NCBI GenBank assembly: GCA_016715065.1
Contig: JADKBN010000031.1
Location: forward strand, 434,001-498,000
Length of the DNA stretch: 64,000 nucleotides
Source of the DNA: Fibrobacterota bacterium
GTDB lineage: Bacteria; Fibrobacterota; Fibrobacteria; UBA5070
Direction: 5' to 3'
This document shows, piece after piece, positions 53,890 through 62,813 of the stretch. The number at the start of each line of letters is the position of its first letter. The first letter of the stretch is position 1. Position numbers and translations under genes: made by a program. Below the pieces are notes generated by a model. That model was given only the letters and a program-made list of their open reading frames with translations, was not told the origin of the DNA and ran no database searches.

Positions 53890-54359
53890 GCCTCGCCGAC
53901 GCCGGCATGCGGGCGATGGAGGTTCGTGATCTGGTGGCGGTCTGCGCCTTGGACGCGCTTTGCCAGGGCAGCCCCTGGACCAAGGGCCAGTTTCGCGACG
54001 AGCTGGATCGCGGCGAGGACGGATTCTGTTGCGTGGTGGATGCGGAACCTGGCGCCTTGGCGGCTTATCTGTGCGCATGGATCGCGGCCGACGAGCTCAC
54101 GATCGGGACCATCGGGGTGGACCCCGCCCGGCGCCGCTGCGGATTGGCGCGAAGCCTTGTCTGGTGCGCGCACGATTGGGCGATCTCGCGCGGAGGGGCC
54201 ATCGCCCATCTGGAGGTCCGTGCCGGCAACGCCGCCGCCATCGCGCTCTACGAAGCATTGGGCTACAGAAGGGTCGGTGTCCGGCGCGGCTACTACTCCG
54301 ACAACGGCGAGGACGCCTACCTGCTTTTGGCAGATCTTCCCGGCGTGGAGGTGAAATGA
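53886..54359 (+). CDS. rimI: GNAT acetyltransferase, RimI-like
   Basis: The product is 157 aa. The GNAT acetyl-CoA loop is TIGVDPARRRCGLARSLV, and the late motif NAAAIALYEALGYRRVGVRRGYY fits ribosomal-protein alanine N-acetyltransferase RimI. Other small-molecule GNAT functions are possible. It is embedded in a run of overlapping genes with the kinase and phosphatase. Confidence 0.85.
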   Translation: MSLADAGMRAMEVRDLVAVCALDALCQGSPWTKGQFRDELDRGEDGFCCVVDAEPGALAAYLCAWIAADELTIGTIGVDPARRRCGLARSLVWCAHDWAISRGGAIAHLEVRAGNAAAIALYEALGYRRVGVRRGYYSDNGEDAYLLLADLPGVEVK

Positions 54360-56023
54360 ACCTCGCTCCGCTGGAAACGGCATCGCTGCTTTGGGGCATG
54401 GTGGGAATGGCCACCGCCTTGCTGGTCTACCGGGTGGGTCGGCGCATTCGGAGGTCCAAAAAACACCTCGAGTGGGTGTTCGACCACGTCGATCCGATGG
54501 TGGTGGTCGACGCCAACCTGCGGATTTTGCGAGCGAACGTTCCCTTCACGGAAATTTCCGGGAAAGCCTTCGCCAGCCTTTTAGGCAAGCCGTTGTCGGA
54601 ATCCGTTCCCGCTCTGGAGCCTTTGTCGGATGCCTTGCGGGCCGGGATCCTGGAAGGCAAGGAAGTACCCGCCACCGAACTGGAGTGGAACGGAAAGGTG
54701 TTCGAGGCGCATGTGTTCGGCCTGGAACGCCTGCGAGGCTCGCCAGCGGAAGGGATCCTGAGGCTGCGCGACACCACGGCCCTCGCCCAAGCGCGCAAGC
54801 TCCTGGTGGATCGCAATGCCGCCTTGGCCGATCTCACCGACGCGTTGCAATCCGAGCTGGAAATGGCCCGCGAGATCCAGCAGGCGCTCCTTCCCAACGA
54901 CCTTCCGCGGGTGCAGGGCGTGGAGTTCCATGTTCGGTACCTGCCTTCCCGGCCTGTCGGCGGCGATCTCTACGATGTGTGCCTTTTGGACGATTCCCAT
55001 CTGGCCATCTTCATGGCCGATGTCGCAGGGCATGGGCTTCCCGCGGCGTTCGAGGCCGCCTTGGTGCGCATGAGTTTTTTGAACCACGCCCAAGCGGGAG
55101 TGGACACCGCCACCATCTTCTCCCGAATGAACCGGGATCTGCGTCGCAGCCTGATCCTGGGGCACTATGTGACCGCTTTTGTCGGAGTGTTGGACCTCGA
55201 GACACTGAAACTTCGCTTCTGCCGGGCGAGCCATCCACGACCCGTGCTGTTGCGGGAAGGCGAGACCAGACGCACATTGAGTGGCAAAGGACTGTTCCTG
55301 GGGATCGTCGACGACGGCGGGTACCTGGAAGAGGAAGTCCAGCTGGCACCGGGAGACCGGCTGTGCATGTTCACCGACGGCTACTACGAAACCGCCAATC
55401 GCGCCGGTCAGCGGTTGGGTTACGAAGCGTTCGTGGAGCGGCTTCCCGCATCGCTGGACAGCACCCCGTTGGATGTCCTCACACGGGTGGAGTTGGATTA
55501 CCCCGGGCAGGCTGAAGGCGACCGGGAAGACGACAGGACGTTCCTGGCCCTGGACATTCGCGGTGTGCGAGATCGCGTGCACCCCGTGCTGCGCCGCCTG
55601 CCCAGGCAGTCACCTCCGGAGATCAACTGGTTTTCCAGCGCCCAGGAAGGATGGGAGCTGGTGGAACGGCTGAGACGGAATTTGACGGAGGTGGGGTGGC
55701 CTTCCCGCGACATCCGCCGGGTCCAGCTGGTGGCCTCGGAGCTTTGCGTCAATGCGGTGCTTCATGGACTGAAGGGAAGGCCCCAAGCCAAGGCTTGTTG
55801 CACCTGGGTCGCGACCACCAAGGAATGTTGTTTTTGTGTGCACGACGGCGGACCCGGGTTCGATCCTGCCACCCTTCCGGATCCGCGCGACCCCGAGCGT
55901 CTGGGATTGGACCACGGCAGAGGGGTCTTCCTGGTCCAGCGCATCGCCCAAGAGATCCAATTTGACGATGGCGGTTGCACCATCACCGTGAAGGTGGAGC
56001 CCCAACTCCAGGCGGACACGTGA
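54356..56023 (+). CDS. PAS - PP2C/SpoIIE phosphatase - HATPase fusion protein
   Basis: The product is 555 aa from the ATG overlapping rimI. One N-terminal membrane helix (about 7-26), a PAS-like domain (about 36-150), a coiled linker, an RsbU/SpoIIE-type PP2C domain (about 190-395) with GGDLYD and DVAGHGLPAA, and a C-terminal GHKL kinase domain (about 430-555) with ELCVNAVLHG, DGGPGFDP and GRGVFLVQ. Such fusions dephosphorylate an anti-sigma antagonist and rephosphorylate or bind it as an RsbW-like kinase in one protein. No antagonist (STAS) or cognate sigma factor lies beside it. The sensed signal is unknown. Confidence 0.88.
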   Translation: MNLAPLETASLLWGMVGMATALLVYRVGRRIRRSKKHLEWVFDHVDPMVVVDANLRILRANVPFTEISGKAFASLLGKPLSESVPALEPLSDALRAGILEGKEVPATELEWNGKVFEAHVFGLERLRGSPAEGILRLRDTTALAQARKLLVDRNAALADLTDALQSELEMAREIQQALLPNDLPRVQGVEFHVRYLPSRPVGGDLYDVCLLDDSHLAIFMADVAGHGLPAAFEAALVRMSFLNHAQAGVDTATIFSRMNRDLRRSLILGHYVTAFVGVLDLETLKLRFCRASHPRPVLLREGETRRTLSGKGLFLGIVDDGGYLEEEVQLAPGDRLCMFTDGYYETANRAGQRLGYEAFVERLPASLDSTPLDVLTRVELDYPGQAEGDREDDRTFLALDIRGVRDRVHPVLRRLPRQSPPEINWFSSAQEGWELVERLRRNLTEVGWPSRDIRRVQLVASELCVNAVLHGLKGRPQAKACCTWVATTKECCFCVHDGGPGFDPATLPDPRDPERLGLDHGRGVFLVQRIAQEIQFDDGGCTITVKVEPQLQADT

Positions 56024-56685
56024 GGCGATCTGCCCGTGGTGTCGTTGCGATGGCGGGAACCGTTCTTGGAATTTGGGCGCTGGCTAGCCTATGGCATGCA
56101 GGCTTGCGTTCGGCACCGAAACCATCGAAGGCTCGATACGCTTTTGTCATGGACGGACAAGGTCCCAGCGGTGTCCGCGTGCCCCACGCCCTGGCGATGA
56201 TGCGCGAGGGATTGGTGGACACGGTGGTGGTTTCCGGTTCGCAGGTGGGTAGCGATGCGCATTACTCCACCGTCTGGGTGCGGGAACTCGATTTGACCGA
56301 GGCAGAACGCGGACGGATCCTGGAATTGCGCTCGAAGTCGAGATCCACCCAGGATGAAGCGCGACTGGCGGATTCCGTGTTTGCCGCCCTAGGAGCCGAT
56401 TCCGTGATCGTGGTGACTTCCGACTTCCACGCATGGCGCACCGCATCGACGTATCGAACCGTCACGCGTGGTAGGACGGTCTTCAGCTTCGAGGCGGCAG
56501 CGGATCCCTTTTGGGCGATGGGTTGGTTGGATCGAGGTGGCGCGAAGATGCGAGCGGAGGAATGGGCCAAGCGGATCACCTGGACGTTGGTGGAGTGCTG
56601 GCTCGCGGGAGCGCAACCTCTGCCAGTCAATCGCCTGGTCCGCGGCGAAGAGGTCGGGACCTTTCCGCCGCCGAAATGGAAATAG
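56020..56685 (+). CDS. DUF218 (ElyC/SanA-like) membrane protein
   Basis: The product is 221 aa from a GTG at 56020 that overlaps the phosphatase stop. There is an N-terminal membrane segment (about 8-26). The DUF218 core is YAFVMDGQGPSG, DTVVVSGSQV, and VIVVTSDFHAWRTASTY. It shares the domain with the gene at 52262, but the two differ strongly outside it. It ends this run of overlapping genes, just before the poly-G tract. Confidence 0.8.
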   Translation: MRRSARGVVAMAGTVLGIWALASLWHAGLRSAPKPSKARYAFVMDGQGPSGVRVPHALAMMREGLVDTVVVSGSQVGSDAHYSTVWVRELDLTEAERGRILELRSKSRSTQDEARLADSVFAALGADSVIVVTSDFHAWRTASTYRTVTRGRTVFSFEAAADPFWAMGWLDRGGAKMRAEEWAKRITWTLVECWLAGAQPLPVNRLVRGEEVGTFPPPKWK

Positions 56686-56724
56686 ACAGGGCCTGGTGGG
56701 GCGGCGCCGGGGGGGTGGTTTCCC

Positions 56725-56816
<92 letters not shown>

Positions 56817-56904
56817 AGGTGGGGCGACCCCCAGACGACGGGATTCCGGCGGGCTGAGGGCGTTATGTCTCGGGCAATGGGGAAAAAAGAGCAATGGAAC
56901 TGGA

Positions 56905-58836
56905 TTGCGCGGGCTATTGAGCGCGTTGACATTTGTGGCGATGCGAGCTGGTTCGGACCAGGCCGGAGCCTTGCAGGACGCCATCGCGAGCCTCCTGGAG
57001 CTGGGCCGGATCCGCATCGGCTCGCGTGACCGCATCCAAGCGGTCAAGGAGCGCCCCACGCGCGAACAGCGCAACGCTGATCGCAACCGCGACCGAGACA
57101 TGGGTCGCGAACCGCGCCGCAACCCCAAGAACGGTCGCATCACCAACCAGGCGGGAGTCGATGCGCCCATCCGCACCTCCGAATGGACGGGCCCTTCTTG
57201 GAAGCAAGTGCAGAAATTGTTCGCCGACGCCCACGAGCTGCCCGGCCCCTTCACCGCCTTGGTCAGGGAACACGCCGCCAAGTTCGGCGAACCCACCGAA
57301 GACGATTTCGTGGGGCGCGAGGATTGCCGCCAAGACGAAGTTTGCACGATCGACCCGTGGAACGCCCACGACCACGACGACGCCGTGGCGGTGGAAAACC
57401 TCCCTCAAGGCGGTTGGCGGTTGGATGTGCACATCGCCGACGTCTCCCATTACGTGACGGAAGCCAGCGCCATCGACAAGCAGGCGATCAAGCGCGCCTT
57501 CACCACTTACCTGCCCTGGACGGCTGTGACCATGCTCCCGCAGGGCCTGGCCGCGGACCTCTGCTCGCTCTTGGACGGCAAGGATCGCCTGGCGTTGTCG
57601 TGTCGCATGGAGATCGCGCCCGACGGCGAAATCTTGAACTTCAAGTTCTTCGAGGCGGTCGTGCGGGTGAGACGGTTTTTGTCCTACGAACAGGCCCAGG
57701 ACCTGGCGAACAAGGGCGACGCCGCGTTGCTCCGGCTCAAGGCTTGTTCCGAGGTGATGCTCCAGCGCCGAAAGAAGGAAAACCTCCTGGAGTTCGATCT
57801 TCCAGAACCGAAGATGGTCTTCGACGACAAGGGCGAACCCGTGGACGCGCGCGTGGAAGACCGCCTGCCGTCGCACCGTTGGATCGAAGAAGCCATGCTG
57901 GCGGCCAACCGCTGCTGCGCGCGGCTTCTGGACGACAAATCCCTACCAGGCCTCTACCGCGTGCACGAGCCACCCGAACAGGAATCGCTCTTCCAGATCT
58001 CCAATTGGGCCACCACGTTGGATCTGCCCAAGTGGATGCCCTCGCGTCGTGTCGAGGCGGAAGAAAACAATCTCCGTCCCCGCGTGCAGGAATGGCTCGG
58101 CGCCATCCTGGCCAGCGGGGCCATTCCAACCGGCCTTCAAGGCAAGATCATCCGCTCCATGAAAAAGGCGCGCTACAGTCCGGATTGCCGTGGCCACTTC
58201 GCCTTGGGCTGGCTGCACTACGCCCATTACACCAGTCCCATCCGACGCTATCCGGATTTGTGGACGCACCGCGTGATCAAAGAACACCTCAAGTCCACCG
58301 AGGTTCCTTCGCGCTGGATTCCCTCCGTGCGCAAACTCGCAAGCCACGTGAGTGGACGCGAGGACTCCGTGGTGAAGGCGGAGCGTTCCGGAAACAAGTG
58401 CTGCGCCGCGTGGATCCTGCGGGAGCGGTTGGGCGAGGAATTCACCGCCACCATCACCGGGGTGGAAGCGGTGGGCATGTTCGTGCAGATCAAATCGCCG
58501 TGGGCCGAAGGCATGGTGCACGTGCGGCGCATGACCGACGACTTCTACGAATACAACGAAGAGCGCATGGAACTGTGCGGCCGTCGCGGCGGCAAGGTCT
58601 TCCGCCTTGGAGACGTGATCCAAGTGCGCTTGGCGCAGGCGGATCCGGTCCAAGGATGGGTGGACTTCGAGCCGATCTTCCTCACGGAAGAAGGCTTGCC
58701 GATCCCGTTCCGCCCAGGGTCGGGGCGTCGCATGGATCCACCGAAGGCTCGCGCGGAACACGTCCGCGCCAACAAGAGCCCCAACGGGAAGGGCAAGAAC
58801 AAGGGCGGCAAAGGCAAGCCCAAGGCTCGCCGCTAA
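56905..58836 (+). CDS. rnr: RNase R/RNase II family exoribonuclease, 5' end uncertain
   Basis: The product is 643 aa from TTG 56905, or longer. It degrades RNA 3' to 5'. The RNB domain has DPWNAHDHDDAVAVE (the catalytic Asp cluster), then DVHIADVSHYV and a later HYTSPIRRYPDLWTHRV. A C-terminal S1 domain (FTATITGVEAVGMFVQI) and a Lys/Gly-rich tail follow. At the N-terminus a helix-turn-helix-like segment reaches the chosen start. Removing one A from AAAAAA (56883-56888) would place ATG 56865 or 56877 in frame. The adjoining poly-G tract makes the 5' region unreliable. The usual N-terminal cold-shock domains are not clear, so the gene may be short or divergent. Confidence 0.88.
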   Translation: MRGLLSALTFVAMRAGSDQAGALQDAIASLLELGRIRIGSRDRIQAVKERPTREQRNADRNRDRDMGREPRRNPKNGRITNQAGVDAPIRTSEWTGPSWKQVQKLFADAHELPGPFTALVREHAAKFGEPTEDDFVGREDCRQDEVCTIDPWNAHDHDDAVAVENLPQGGWRLDVHIADVSHYVTEASAIDKQAIKRAFTTYLPWTAVTMLPQGLAADLCSLLDGKDRLALSCRMEIAPDGEILNFKFFEAVVRVRRFLSYEQAQDLANKGDAALLRLKACSEVMLQRRKKENLLEFDLPEPKMVFDDKGEPVDARVEDRLPSHRWIEEAMLAANRCCARLLDDKSLPGLYRVHEPPEQESLFQISNWATTLDLPKWMPSRRVEAEENNLRPRVQEWLGAILASGAIPTGLQGKIIRSMKKARYSPDCRGHFALGWLHYAHYTSPIRRYPDLWTHRVIKEHLKSTEVPSRWIPSVRKLASHVSGREDSVVKAERSGNKCCAAWILRERLGEEFTATITGVEAVGMFVQIKSPWAEGMVHVRRMTDDFYEYNEERMELCGRRGGKVFRLGDVIQVRLAQADPVQGWVDFEPIFLTEEGLPIPFRPGSGRRMDPPKARAEHVRANKSPNGKGKNKGGKGKPKARR

Positions 58837-58842
58837 CTCCAT

Positions 58843-58876
58843 CGCCTACGGAACGGTCGCGATCGTTCTGTAGGCG
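58843..58876. terminator. Hairpin between convergent rnr and membrane protein genes
   Basis: A 13-bp stem (58843-58855 with 58864-58876, one G.U pair) has an 8-nt loop. It lies 7 bases past the rnr stop and before the convergent gene at 58898. There is no U-tract. Confidence 0.55.
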
Positions 58877-58897
58877 TGGGCGGCGTACGGGAGGGGC

Positions 58898-59428
58898 TCA
58901 GTTGTCCCATTCGTGGAAGATGTACCAGCCGTCCCAGAGACTTTTGTAGCCGAACCCGGAGTTGATTCCTGGCGGACGTTCGTCCAGACCGGGCAGAAGC
59001 GGAGTGGGATCCTTCGGAAGGAAAACGAGGCTCTTCGAGGAGCCGCCCGTGGTCAGCCCTTGGGTGCTGATCATCAATTCCACCTCGCCCGTCGGGTATT
59101 GACGAATTCCGGATTCCACCTCCAGCCGATCCAACAATCCCCGGTAGAGGTCCCAACGTTCCTTGGATAGGACAGAATCCGGCCGGATCCGGTCGTCTGC
59201 CACCACCGTCAACTTGTCTTGCTGGATCATGCGCACCAGGGAGTCGATCTGCGGACGCTGGGTCCGCAACAGCGTTTCCAACTGGGCGTCGGAGGGATGG
59301 TCCTTCCCGACCAGCAGGATGCGCAGCACGATCCAGATCGCCAGCAGCACAACGACCAACAGCGCCAGAATACCGCCCCCGACGATCACGAAGGCCTTGA
59401 GGAGCTTGTTGATCCGTTCGTGGTCCAT
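58898..59428 (-). CDS. Small membrane-anchored protein of unknown function
   Basis: The product is 176 aa. Residues about 12-38 form one strongly hydrophobic helix; the rest is a soluble domain of about 135 residues outside or inside the membrane (orientation not certain), rich in charged and aromatic residues with no motif I recognise. It lies 45 bases downstream of the PPOX gene on the same strand and may be cotranscribed with it. Function is not assigned. Confidence 0.6.
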   Translation of the reverse strand: MDHERINKLLKAFVIVGGGILALLVVVLLAIWIVLRILLVGKDHPSDAQLETLLRTQRPQIDSLVRMIQQDKLTVVADDRIRPDSVLSKERWDLYRGLLDRLEVESGIRQYPTGEVELMISTQGLTTGGSSKSLVFLPKDPTPLLPGLDERPPGINSGFGYKSLWDGWYIFHEWDN

Positions 59429-59473
59429 GGAAGGAAAATAGTGTCTGGTGCCTAGCTTCCCTTCCAGCGATGG

Positions 59474-60052
59474 TCAGTCGATCTCCACCGACGACCGTGA
59501 GGCGAGATTTCCTTCCTCGATGCCAGTTTCGAATCCGTCGATGCTTCGCACGTTCTTTTTTGCCCAATACTCGCGCAGGCCCGCTTCGCCCTTATTCGCG
59601 GCCCATTGGTCCAACAGGATGCGGTCGCCCTGGTAGGCGAACAGAGGGACGGACATTCCGCACGAGGTCTGCACCTGTTCCACGAGCATCTCGAACACCT
59701 GGCGTGCGCCGGGATTGGGAGGAAAATGTCCGACGAATTGCGGCCACTCGGAGTCGTTGCGATGGATCGCTCGCGCGATGCCGTACAATCGCAGGATGAG
59801 CGGCGAGCCTTCGAAAGCGCAGAACATCAAGGTCATGCGGGGATGGATGCGCACATGGGCCGCCGACTCGTTGCCGCTGCCCGTGAGGTTCTGCCACGCC
59901 ACCCGGTTCGGGTCCAGCACCCGGAATCCATCGCCTCCCTTCGGCGACAGGTTCACACGACCGCTTTCGGTGGCGGTGGCCACGAAGAACATCTTCTGTG
60001 AGGCGATGAACTCGATGTGCGCCTCGGTCAGAGACGGAAATTGCTGGCCCAC
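59474..60052 (-). CDS. Pyridoxamine-5'-phosphate-oxidase-like flavin-binding protein
   Basis: The product is 192 aa from GTG 60052, with GGAGGG upstream. The split-barrel family is shown by FIASQKMFFVATATESGRVNLSPKG and by RVAWQNLTGSGNESAAHV, typical of the PPOX-like group found in many bacteria. Members bind FMN or F420, and some are non-catalytic. It follows rpoN after 313 bases on the same strand. Confidence 0.88.
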   Translation of the reverse strand: MGQQFPSLTEAHIEFIASQKMFFVATATESGRVNLSPKGGDGFRVLDPNRVAWQNLTGSGNESAAHVRIHPRMTLMFCAFEGSPLILRLYGIARAIHRNDSEWPQFVGHFPPNPGARQVFEMLVEQVQTSCGMSVPLFAYQGDRILLDQWAANKGEAGLREYWAKKNVRSIDGFETGIEEGNLASRSSVEID

Positions 60053-60256
60053 GACAAACCCTCCGCTTCGAAGTTCGATTTCAATCCCAAGCTAACCCGT
60101 CGCGGCCATCGCCGGAGAGACGACTCAACGCATCGAAACCGTCAAGAAACCACAGGCACGCGAACCCGACGGCGTCGCCCGTGTGCGGGGATTCTGGTTG
60201 TATGGTGGATGGAGTCGACGGACCGTGAAACGAGTATAAAATGATATGGTTTGCCA
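60053..60256. other. Intergenic region upstream of the PPOX-like gene
   Basis: No gene is supported here. On the minus strand a TATACT-like sequence (complement of 60233-60238) and A/T-rich bases around 60235-60255 could form a promoter for the PPOX gene, but no good -35 matches it. The structured element at 60257-60364 lies directly next to it. Confidence 0.3.
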
Positions 60257-60364
60257 GGAATTGCCCTTGCGGTGGATGTCCACGCCGCGACACGGACCCG
60301 ACCGCGTCCGCATCGGGACGCCGAGGGTCCGGGGAGCAAGTGGGCGCCGCCGCAGGGGCAATTC
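60257..60364. other. 108-bp inverted-repeat element, candidate structured RNA
   Basis: GGAATTGCCCTTGCGG (60257-60272) pairs with CCGCAGGGGCAATTCC (60349-60364), 16 bp with one G.U pair. The enclosed ~76 nt holds a second nested stem in which CGGACCC pairs with GGGTCCG and GCGTCC pairs with GGACGC, plus a small GTGGA/TCCAC hairpin. It begins one base past the rpoN stop, between rpoN and the PPOX gene. No known RNA family could be named. It may be an rpoN 3' RNA, a leader for the next gene, or a small inverted-repeat insertion. Confidence 0.5.
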
Positions 60365-60365
60365 C

Positions 60366-61856
60366 TCAGAACTTGCGGCGCATTCGGGCGGGCAGAATCC
60401 CCATCAAGTCCCGGTACTTCGCCACCGTCCGCCGCGCCACATGAAGGCTGGTTTCTTCCAGCACGTCCACGATCTTCTGGTCGGACAAGGGGTCGGAGGG
60501 ATCTTCGGCTTCGATGAGCTTGCGGATGGCCTCGCGAGCCTCCACGGAGCTGATCTCGGTGCCGTCTTCCTGCGTGACGGAAGCGGAAAAGAACGACTTC
60601 AACTCGAACACGCCATGCGGAGTCTGGACGTACTTCTCGTTGGTCACGCGGCTGACGGTGGAGATGTGCATCTTCACCTTGTCGGCGATGTCCTGGAGCA
60701 CCAGCGGCTTGAGGTGCCCCGGTCCTTCCTCGAAGAATTCGATCTGCGAATCCAGGATGGCGTGCATCACCTTGAGCATGGTGGACTTGCGCTGCTCGAT
60801 GGAGCGCAAAAGCCAGGTGGCGGAATTGAGCTTGTCGCGGACGTATTTCTTTTCGTCGGTGGAGGCCCGCGATCCGCGCCGCACCAGGTCCTGGTAGGAG
60901 CGACTGACGCGAAGGGATGGCACGGTCTTGTCGTTGAAGGAGATTTGCCAGATTCCGTCAAGGCCCATCTCCACGACCATGTCGGGGATCACGGGCGGCG
61001 ACTGCGGACTGGACAATTGCCGTCCGGGACGGGGTTCGAGCTGTCCGATCTCCTTGATGGCCGCCTGGATCTCTTCCGGCGTGCTGTCCAGGCGCCGGGC
61101 GATGGTGGGGACCTTGAGCTTCTGCAACAGCCCGAAGCAATCGTGGATGATCTTCCACGCGATGGTGTCGCGCAACCCGACGCGCGAAAGCTGCACCAGC
61201 AGGCATTCGCGCAGATCGCGCGACCCGATTCCCGGCGGATCCAGCCGTTGCAGCACGGACAGAGCCTCTTCCCAGGTGGACTCGTCGATGCCGAGCTTGG
61301 CCTGGGCTTCTTCCTGTGAAACCTCCAGGAAGCCGTTCTCGTTGAGGTTGCCGATCAGCCATTCGATCACGGGACGCAGGACGGGATCGAACTTCTTTTC
61401 GTCCAGCTGGGCCAGGAGGGTTTCCTCCATGGTGGCCTGGTGGACGGGCACGCGTTCCAGCCGTTCGTCCGGACTGGAGCGTTCTTCGGTCATGCGGCCG
61501 CCGGGATCGAACCCGTCGTCGAAGTAGGCTTCCCAGTCGATTTCGGACGTGTTCTCCTGGGAGCTTGCCGAAATCTGTTCTTCGCGCGATTCCGGTTCCT
61601 CGCCGGCGGCCTCTTCGGATTCCTGGCGGTCTTCGCGCTCTTCGGCGGTCTCGACCTGGTCGGCGCGATCGCCTTCCACCAGTTCCGGCTCGGGGCCGTC
61701 GTCCAGCTCCAAGACAGGATTTGTCTCCATCTCCTGCTTGACCAGCATCTCCAGCTCCAGGGCGGAGACCTGCAGGAGTTTCAGGGATTGGATCATCTGC
61801 GGGGAGAGCTTTTGCTCCATCCGCATGTCCATCGAAAGGCCGAAACCAAGATTCAT
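60366..61856 (-). CDS. rpoN: RNA polymerase sigma-54 factor
   Basis: The product is 496 aa from ATG 61856. The Gln/Leu-rich activator-interacting region I opens it (MEQKLSPQMIQSLKLLQVS), an acidic region II follows, then the core-binding and DNA-binding regions. The RpoN box ARRTVAKYR is at residues 474-482. It overlaps the cyclic-nucleotide-binding gene by four bases, with rpoN downstream. Sigma-54 drives promoters that need an enhancer-binding ATPase such as RtcR at 10184. The usual lptB neighbour is not seen; a cyclic-nucleotide-binding gene precedes it instead. Confidence 0.97.
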   Translation of the reverse strand: MNLGFGLSMDMRMEQKLSPQMIQSLKLLQVSALELEMLVKQEMETNPVLELDDGPEPELVEGDRADQVETAEEREDRQESEEAAGEEPESREEQISASSQENTSEIDWEAYFDDGFDPGGRMTEERSSPDERLERVPVHQATMEETLLAQLDEKKFDPVLRPVIEWLIGNLNENGFLEVSQEEAQAKLGIDESTWEEALSVLQRLDPPGIGSRDLRECLLVQLSRVGLRDTIAWKIIHDCFGLLQKLKVPTIARRLDSTPEEIQAAIKEIGQLEPRPGRQLSSPQSPPVIPDMVVEMGLDGIWQISFNDKTVPSLRVSRSYQDLVRRGSRASTDEKKYVRDKLNSATWLLRSIEQRKSTMLKVMHAILDSQIEFFEEGPGHLKPLVLQDIADKVKMHISTVSRVTNEKYVQTPHGVFELKSFFSASVTQEDGTEISSVEAREAIRKLIEAEDPSDPLSDQKIVDVLEETSLHVARRTVAKYRDLMGILPARMRRKF

Positions 61857-62620
61857 CAGACGTTGTCTCGAAGGAGCCGAAGCGCGAGTTCGGGATGGAA
61901 GCGGAAGACATCGGCGGGTTGGTCGCAAGACCACTTGAGCAGAAACGACCCGGTGGAAACTTCCACCGTCCGGTTCCAGACTCCGCCACGGAAAAAGGGA
62001 AGCGGGTCCACGAAGCCTTCGGAATCGGCTTCGATTTCAAACCGTGAGCCACCGGCGCGGACTTCGTGAAGAAGCCCTGCAGGACACTGCCACAGGTCGC
62101 GGGCGGACTCGCCCTCGCGAAACAGGATGCGCGATTGCAACACCATTTCGCGAAGCACGGGAGGGTCCATCTGGCGTACCAGCTCCTTCAGCCGTGCGTT
62201 GGTGTCGCGTAGGCGCTCCACCAGTTTCAGATTGAGAGTGCGGGCGAGCTCCGGGAAATCGTGGAAAACCGAATCGAAGGCTTGGCTTTCCATGCGAATC
62301 ACCACGGATCCACCTGCCGAGCGGATGGTGGCGGAACGTCGGCCGTCCAGTTGATGGCTCATCTCGCCGAACGGCACCATCTGATCGGCTTCCGGCGAGT
62401 TGGTCAACACCTTCAGGACGTGCTTGGCCCCTCCGGAGACTTCCTGCTCCACCACCAACGAGCCCTCCTCCAGAAAGAAGACGGAATCGTCCGGGTCGCC
62501 CTCGTGGAGCACCAGTTCGCCGTCCCGGCAACGAAGTCGACGGATCCATTCCGGATAGGCCTCGGCGAGCTTGGCCAAGGCATGGTGTCGTGGGATAGGA
62601 TCCTCGTGGAGCTCTGGCAT
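61856..62620 (-). CDS. Cyclic-nucleotide-binding domain protein
   Basis: The product is 254 aa from ATG 62620. Residues about 30-130 form a CRP-type cNMP-binding fold (ELVLHEGDPDDSVFFLEEGSLVV, then PFGEMSHQLDGRRSATIRS). The second half contains another barrel-like stretch (ILFREGESARDLW) but no helix-turn-helix, so it is not a normal CRP regulator. The four-base overlap with rpoN indicates translation coupling; it may sense a nucleotide to adjust a partner or the sigma factor. The ligand is unknown. Confidence 0.82.
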   Translation of the reverse strand: MPELHEDPIPRHHALAKLAEAYPEWIRRLRCRDGELVLHEGDPDDSVFFLEEGSLVVEQEVSGGAKHVLKVLTNSPEADQMVPFGEMSHQLDGRRSATIRSAGGSVVIRMESQAFDSVFHDFPELARTLNLKLVERLRDTNARLKELVRQMDPPVLREMVLQSRILFREGESARDLWQCPAGLLHEVRAGGSRFEIEADSEGFVDPLPFFRGGVWNRTVEVSTGSFLLKWSCDQPADVFRFHPELALRLLRDNV

Positions 62621-62683
62621 CGAGCACAAGGATAGCACTGGCCCATACCAAAAAACCGCATCGAAATCGTTCCGGCCCGACTT

Positions 62684-62712
62684 TTGTAGACCTCAAATCC
62701 GTAGCTTATATT
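62684..62712 (+). promoter_or_regulatory. Candidate sigma-70-type promoter for the cellulase gene
   Basis: TTGTAG (62684-62689) is separated by 17 bases from TATATT (62707-62712). The cellulase ATG lies about 100 bases downstream at 62814. The -35 is weak and the -10 matches five of six bases. Confidence 0.4.
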
Positions 62713-62813
62713 GAACCGCTTCAGATTTTTTGGCGACTCTTTGCCTAAGCGAGCGCATTCGGTCTGCCAAAATCGGTGCGAAGTGGGATGATCTCGGTGG
62801 TGGGAGGGGTGCG

